From: Celoporthe dispersa
Lineage: Eukaryota > Ascomycota > Sordariomycetes > Diaporthales > Cryphonectriaceae
DNA length: 64,000 bases
Assembly (NCBI GenBank): GCA_016584495.1
Contig: WAID01000009.1
Coordinates: forward strand, 1,364,001-1,428,000
Direction: 5' to 3'
Shown here: positions 58,850 through 64,000 of the stretch, piece by piece
How positions within the stretch are numbered: position 1 is the first letter of the stretch
How the letters are laid out: each line of letters begins with the position of its first letter
Position numbers and translations under genes: made by a program
The notes under the pieces: generated by a model
What the model was told of the DNA's origin: nothing
What the model saw: only the letters and a program-made list of their open reading frames with translations
Database searches by the model: none

Positions 58850-59445
58850 ATTATATATTAATTGTATACTCATGTAACTCACTCACTATCTAATATCTTT
58901 ATATGTAGCTTGTAATGAGCACTGCAGTAATCCGAAGATTCCTAAGTACCGATTGGGTTTATGCTAGCAAGAAAGATATCAAAAAGCATTGAGTCTTTAA
59001 ATACGGAATTATGCGAGTCCTAATAAGCAATGCAAGTATTTACTGCCTTTAGAGCTATTCAATATATAAGACTGAATACTTAGATTAACGACTGAAGAGC
59101 TATATACTAAATCTATCTATTAATAATAAATATATCCTTATATATCCAGCTCTTCAATTTGATAAATATAATAGATATCTATCCTATCTATTATTAATAG
59201 ATATAATAGATATTTATCTTATTTATTAGTAATCCTAATCTTAGGTTATATAATCCTTTTTCTCTGCCGCTTTTATATCTGGATTCTGCTAATTTTCCAT
59301 ACTCTGCTATTAAGCTACTTTATTCATAATCTGCATATTGGATAGATTATAATATTATCTCCTTTTTATTAATTATTATTTCTAATAATCTTTTGTAAAT
59401 AATTCTATTCTTCTAGCGTATTATTATACTTTCCTAATTGAGATA

Positions 59446-59990
59446 TTGCATAGAATTATTGCTTCTTATATATCAAAATCTTATTCTTCTTGCCAAGCTT
59501 TTATCTTTACTGCTATTATATTTTATAGCTCTCTTTCTTCTATGCTTTATTCTTATTGCAAAGATTATAAACTAAATGCTAAATATCGTATTAATAATTT
59601 CTCTTTTTATTATTGCATTTATATCTGCCTGAACTTATCTAATTATGATTATTATAAGCTTTCTCTTAAGCAGCTTAACTAGATTACTGCCAAGCATTGC
59701 TGCTTGAAAGAAAAATTAGAAATAATTGAGAAGAAAGCTGCTATCTTGAATGCAAAAATTCTTTATTTGTAAAAATAGAAGAAATTATAATATAAGAAGA
59801 TAATATAAGCAATTCGTTGCAGTATTAATAATTTGGAGGAATTGGAATATATAGAGCGGAAGAAAGCTGAGGCTAAATATATAGCTATTAAAAATACTAA
59901 TCGGAATATTGAGATTTTAATGCCTGAAAGTTCTTTACCTAAAAGATATTCTGATTTATCTTTGCAGAGAATTAAGAAAATTAATTAATT
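59446..59990 (+). pseudogene. degenerate coiled-coil ORF of a mobile element
   Basis: Plus-strand remnant read through stops. A Ser/Tyr-rich part at about 59446-59682 is followed, near 59700-59990, by a helical part ending in NNLEELEYIERKKAEAKYIA and then ESSLPKRYSDLSLQ. Fungal transposable elements often carry a small ORF with a helix of this kind (LxxLRRQKxLLxxR ... LxxLEELExxE) and this looks like one after RIP. Orientation is opposite to the gypsy pol. I cannot say whether it belongs to that element or to another one inserted beside it. Confidence 0.45.
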
Positions 59991-60299
59991 TACTATAGAC
60001 TTTGGTTTATTTGGCATTATAGATTCTAGGAATATAGATATTAGTCTTTCTATAAGCTTGTAATTTTTAGATAAATTTGCTATCTTTAATTCTCATTCTA
60101 AGCTAGAGCGATTTTTCTTAATTTATAGAAATATTATTTCGCTAATATTCTTGAATTAAATCTTTGCTAATATTAGCTAGTTTTTTCTATAAGCTTTCGT
60201 TATTATTATAGCTTTTCTACTTAATAAGATATTAGTATTCTCTTTCTCTTTTATATATACTCTGAATCTTTTCTATTTCTTATTATTATTCTTTATTTG

Positions 60300-63200
60300 G
60301 AATAATATTATTATTATATAAGAGTTTTGCGCTAAATAATACTGATTCAAAGAATAATATATAGAAAATTAGATATAATCTTTAATATAGTATTGCAAAT
60401 TCGTAATTAATTAGCAAAATCTTATATAGGATTTTGAAAAATCCTAATTTCTTATAGTTCAGTTTGTTATTAAGTCTTATAATTTTGATATTTTTGCAAA
60501 TTAAGTAAACTTTATCTTTCTCTTATAGGATTAATCTCTTAATCCTTTTAGAATTTGTATATTAAGTTATATATTTCTAAATAAATACGAGTTTTGATTA
60601 TAATCTTTCTCTAATCTTTCTAAATTTAAGCATTTTTTTTTTTACAATTTCTATATTTGCTTTTAGCAATGCTTTATAATAAGCTATTAGATTATGCTTA
60701 TAAAGTATATAGAATAATAAAATCTTTATAATGCTAATATTTGCACTATTATATATAAATTATGCTAATAATAGTAGTTTAATCTAATTATTCTGCTTCT
60801 AATTAATATAATATTTGAGATATTATTTTATAATTTAGTTAATTTATTCTATTTATTTATCTATTTATAGATAAAATACAATTGATATTTTATATGCAGC
60901 TTTAAGCTATTTTATAAGCAATATTTAGAAATTTAATACAAATTTCCTATCTTTATTCGAAATAAATTTTTATAATATCTTATAATTGGCTATTATAGTT
61001 TTAAGAAATATATATACGAGTTTTTCTACTATATTGCTTTCTTTATAAAATAGAAAATAAGCATATTTGCTTAGTCTGCAAATTATTATTAAAATATTAT
61101 TAAATTGTATTTTAATTAAGAATTCTTATAAAAAAGATAGCTTAATAATAAAATCTAAATTAATTGATTGCTAAATAGTTATAAATATTAGTAAAGATTG
61201 CAGTAATTTATAAAGCTTATATTATTTTGCTTTATTTTTCTTGCAGTTATTATATATTTTAAAGATATTTTCTATCTTTTTTCTAAATTCTGAAAAATCC
61301 TAATATCTCTAAATTTTTTCATAAATTGCTCTAATTTTTTGATATCTATATATAAAAGCGCTATATATATTCCTGATATATTTATTTTATTCTACTGAAA
61401 TTATATTTTCTAGATTCTTTCCTTAATATGCGATTCTAAGTATTGCATTAATTTCCTATATTTATATAAGATTACTATTTTTATCTATATTAAAGAATAT
61501 CTATTCTTCAATCTTTATATTTAATCGAAAGTCTGATTATCTGCTAAAAACATTTACTCTAATATTTTCTTTTTCTGCAATATAGATAATCTTGATATTG
61601 AATTGGGAAAGAAACTCTATTTATTAAACTTATTTTCTATTAAAAACTTTAATTATTATAAATATTATAAAATTCTTATAATCTATAAATACTTTAATTA
61701 ATAATATTGCTTTGATTAAATAATATTGCTATTCCTAAAATATATATATTATTGCTATAAATTCTTTATTTAGAATCTTATATTGTAATTCTAATTTATT
61801 AAACTTTTTTGAAAAATTTGCTATAAATCTTAGCTATTTTTAATTATCTCTCTAAATTAATTCTATATTATATTTATATTTCGATATATCTAGTATAATT
61901 TCGAATTCTTATATTAGATTAGCTTCTTTAAAAACTAGATTTTTTGCAATCTTAGCTTTAATAGTTTCAAAAGCTTCTTATTCTTTTTTTATTTTATTAA
62001 AATACTTTGCTTTTCTTTATCAAATTCATTAATAGTTTAGCAATTACTAAATAATTACTAATAAATTATTAATAGAAATTTGCATATTCGAAAAATATTC
62101 TAATATTTTTTACTATCTTAGAAATTAGCTAATTGCGCAAAGCTTTAATCTTATCTTTTTGCATCTATATATAGCTTAGCTTAATAATATATCTAAGATA
62201 ATTAATTTTTTAAATATAAAAATAGCTTTTAATTAGTTTTATAAAAAATTTATTATTTTAAAATATTTATAAGATTATTTATATATATTTCCTATATTCT
62301 TTATAATTCTTGAAATAGATAAAGATATTATTAAGATATGCAATAATAAAAATATTAAAATATTTGCTTAAAATATAATTAATTATTTTTTAAAAAGATG
62401 CTAATATATTAGTTAATCTAAAAAATATAATTTAATATTCGAAATATTTATAGCAAATTCTGAAAACTATCTTTTATTTCTCTTCTTTCTTAATATATAT
62501 ATAATAGTAACTTTTCTTAAGATTGAATATTGTAAACTATTATGCACTGCATAATTAATTTTTAAGCTTTTTAATAAGCAATAAAAGATATTAATTCTTA
62601 ATAATAATATTATTAAGCTATTTATAATTTATATAAAGCTTAAGCTTATTATTTTTTTTTGATATAAATATTATAGGATATTCTGCTAAAGATTATAAGA
62701 ATCTAATATATTTTTATTTAAGATTTTTATCCAAGTATTCTCTAAATATTTTGAATTTTGCTTTATTTAAGCTATAGATTGGCTTGAATTCTGATTTAGT
62801 TTCTTTCTTTAGAGAGATCTTATAGTTAAATAGTCTATATTCTGAAAATTTATTTTTGAACTTTTCTGAGAATAATTCTATAAATTCTTGATATTCTCTT
62901 GAAATTCTCTTGAATATTAATATAAATCTTTCCTCAATTTCTGCTATTTGGAGAAATAAAAGATATTATTAAGCATTTTTCTTCTTATTTTAGAATATTT
63001 CTAAGCAGCTTTCCTATAAGCTATTAATTATACTAGATCTTAATTATTCTTTTTCCTTTATTAAGCAATCTAAATCAATATTTATAATTTATTATAGCTT
63101 ATTAATTCCTTTTCTTAAAAGATTAATTTTTTTATAATTTCAAAGTTTATATTTATTGCTTTATAATATGCTTTTTCTTTATATTTAGCTATTATCTATT

Positions 63201-64000
63201 ATTATATATAATTTATTTTTAATCCTTTTTTATAGATTTGAAGATTCTGCAATTCTTCTTTATAAATTATCAATTCTTGCCAATTTGAAGATATATATAG
63301 ATCTATTTAAATACTTTTTTCTTAAATTATATTCAATAATTAAATCCTGCTTTTCGCTTTTGATTACGATTATCTTTTTGAATATAGCTTATTCTCAAGA
63401 AATCTAGCTAATAATCTAATTAATTCGAGAATTATGCTTCTTAAGCTAAGAAAGTTCTAAAATCAGCATATACTATACTATATTTATAATATCAAAAATA
63501 ATATATATTATAAAGCTTTGAATAAATATTAGTAAATAATTAGTTTCTATATTTATAATATCTTAATTATATAAGATAAATTTTCCTTTTATAGTATTAA
63601 GAGTATAAAATTCTTTCTTATACTGCTATAGTATTTATACTATATTAATTATTTATAATAAAATATAGTTTTCTTAAATACTATTATCTAATAATATACA
63701 GTATTTTTGTTTATTAATAATTATATCAAATATAATATATATATAATCCTTTTGATTATTATATATAGAGATTTTATTAGTCTAGATTATTTATTATCTT
63801 TTATAAGCAATTTTCTTTTTTTAGAGATTGAATTGTTTATTTTGCGAATCTTCTTGCTTATTAATAGCTATATTAATGCCTTTTTTTCTAATCTTAAGCA
63901 TTATATTATATATTTGCTTTCTTCTATTTATAGATCTCGCATACTCTAATAATACATTACTACTATTTAGTATGCTTATTAATATAAGCTTTTAGAAAGT
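60300..64000 (-). mobile_element. RIP-degraded Ty3/gypsy retrotransposon pol region
   Basis: Minus-strand remnant running beyond the right edge. In pol order from right to left: reverse transcriptase start near 62830 (YKISLKK ... PIYSLN), catalytic motif near 62300-62340 read as AYLNNIFIYFKN where the family has YLDD, RNase H near 61810-61985 (EFEIILDISKY), and integrase near 60700-61240 (SINLDFIIKL, ISNKDRKFV). The stretch after integrase, near 60400-60560, includes DKVYLI ... KLNYKKLGFFKI. Many codons are stops, and both catalytic Asp are Asn. The order RT, RNase H, integrase is diagnostic of Ty3/gypsy; the region after integrase suggests the chromovirus branch. Gag and protease would lie to the right, partly outside. 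I did not find LTRs. Certainly inactive. Confidence 0.85.

Larger units (their letters stand above)
58850..64000. repeat. AT-rich block, RIP-like composition
   Basis: From about 58.85 kb to the right edge the sequence is overwhelmingly A and T, dense in TA dinucleotides and nearly free of long reading frames, in sharp contrast to the GC-rich genes to the left. In filamentous ascomycetes this composition is produced by repeat-induced point mutation of repeats. It contains the gypsy remnant and the opposite-strand remnant listed separately. Confidence 0.9.

Noticed and set aside
58850..64000. Mitochondrial DNA insertion as explanation for the AT-rich block
   Set aside because: Contents are reverse transcriptase, RNase H and integrase in Ty3/gypsy order, not mitochondrial genes.

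Overview
The window looks like nuclear DNA of a filamentous ascomycete (Pezizomycotina, probably a Sordariomycete). Genes have short GT-AG introns of about 50-270 bp. The gene set is typical of that group: a HET-domain protein, an amadoriase-type oxidase, GH31/GH54/GH76 glycosidases, the Chs7 chaperone, and large families of C2H2 proteins. The right end is an AT-rich block holding a retroelement that looks destroyed by repeat-induced point mutation (RIP). I cannot name the species.

Layout. 0-2.1 kb: 3' part of an AAA ATPase gene. 2.7-9.6 kb: a minus-strand cluster of C2H2-type genes and remnants. Three members share an N-terminal module around WTxSEDHT joined to different C-termini (two kinds of zinc finger, and a Tyr/Pro tandem-repeat tail). 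10.1-13.1 kb: a small LYR-like DUF1763 protein and a multi-exon gene with a paired-cysteine cluster. 13.8-16.3 kb: an MFS sugar transporter with a long cytosolic N-terminus. 16.3-25.4 kb: gene-poor, with one cysteine-rich secreted protein at 19.1-19.7 kb. 25.4-33.0 kb: Chs7, a small membrane protein, an SDR reductase and a fructosyl-amine oxidase. 33.6-41.7 kb: a GPI-type GH76, a GH31 and an unrecognised protein. 42.6-50.0 kb: a receptor-like membrane protein with three cysteine repeats and a HET-domain protein. 51.1-56.9 kb: a Nudix hydrolase, a partly resolved acidic protein, an alpha/beta hydrolase and a GH54/CBM42 arabinofuranosidase. 58.8-64 kb: the AT-rich block with a Ty3/gypsy pol on the minus strand and an oppositely oriented remnant beside it.

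How it fits together. I see no operon-like pathway. Several genes act on cell-wall or plant polysaccharides (Chs7, GH76, GH31, GH54, the sugar transporter), but they are spread over about 43 kb among unrelated genes and need not be co-regulated.

Two cross-cutting observations matter. First, at least five conserved genes (AAA ATPase, MFS, SDR, GH31, HET) each need one to three single-base corrections, mostly in homopolymer runs, to read through. Assembly indels are the simplest explanation, and these genes should not be called pseudogenes on this sequence alone. Second, changes in the C2H2 cluster (CAG to TAG, Cys to Tyr at a zinc ligand) are CpA-to-TpA changes, the RIP context, so decay there may be real. 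Exon boundaries were read by eye from splice consensus, phase and family sequence, and most close to a whole number of codons.
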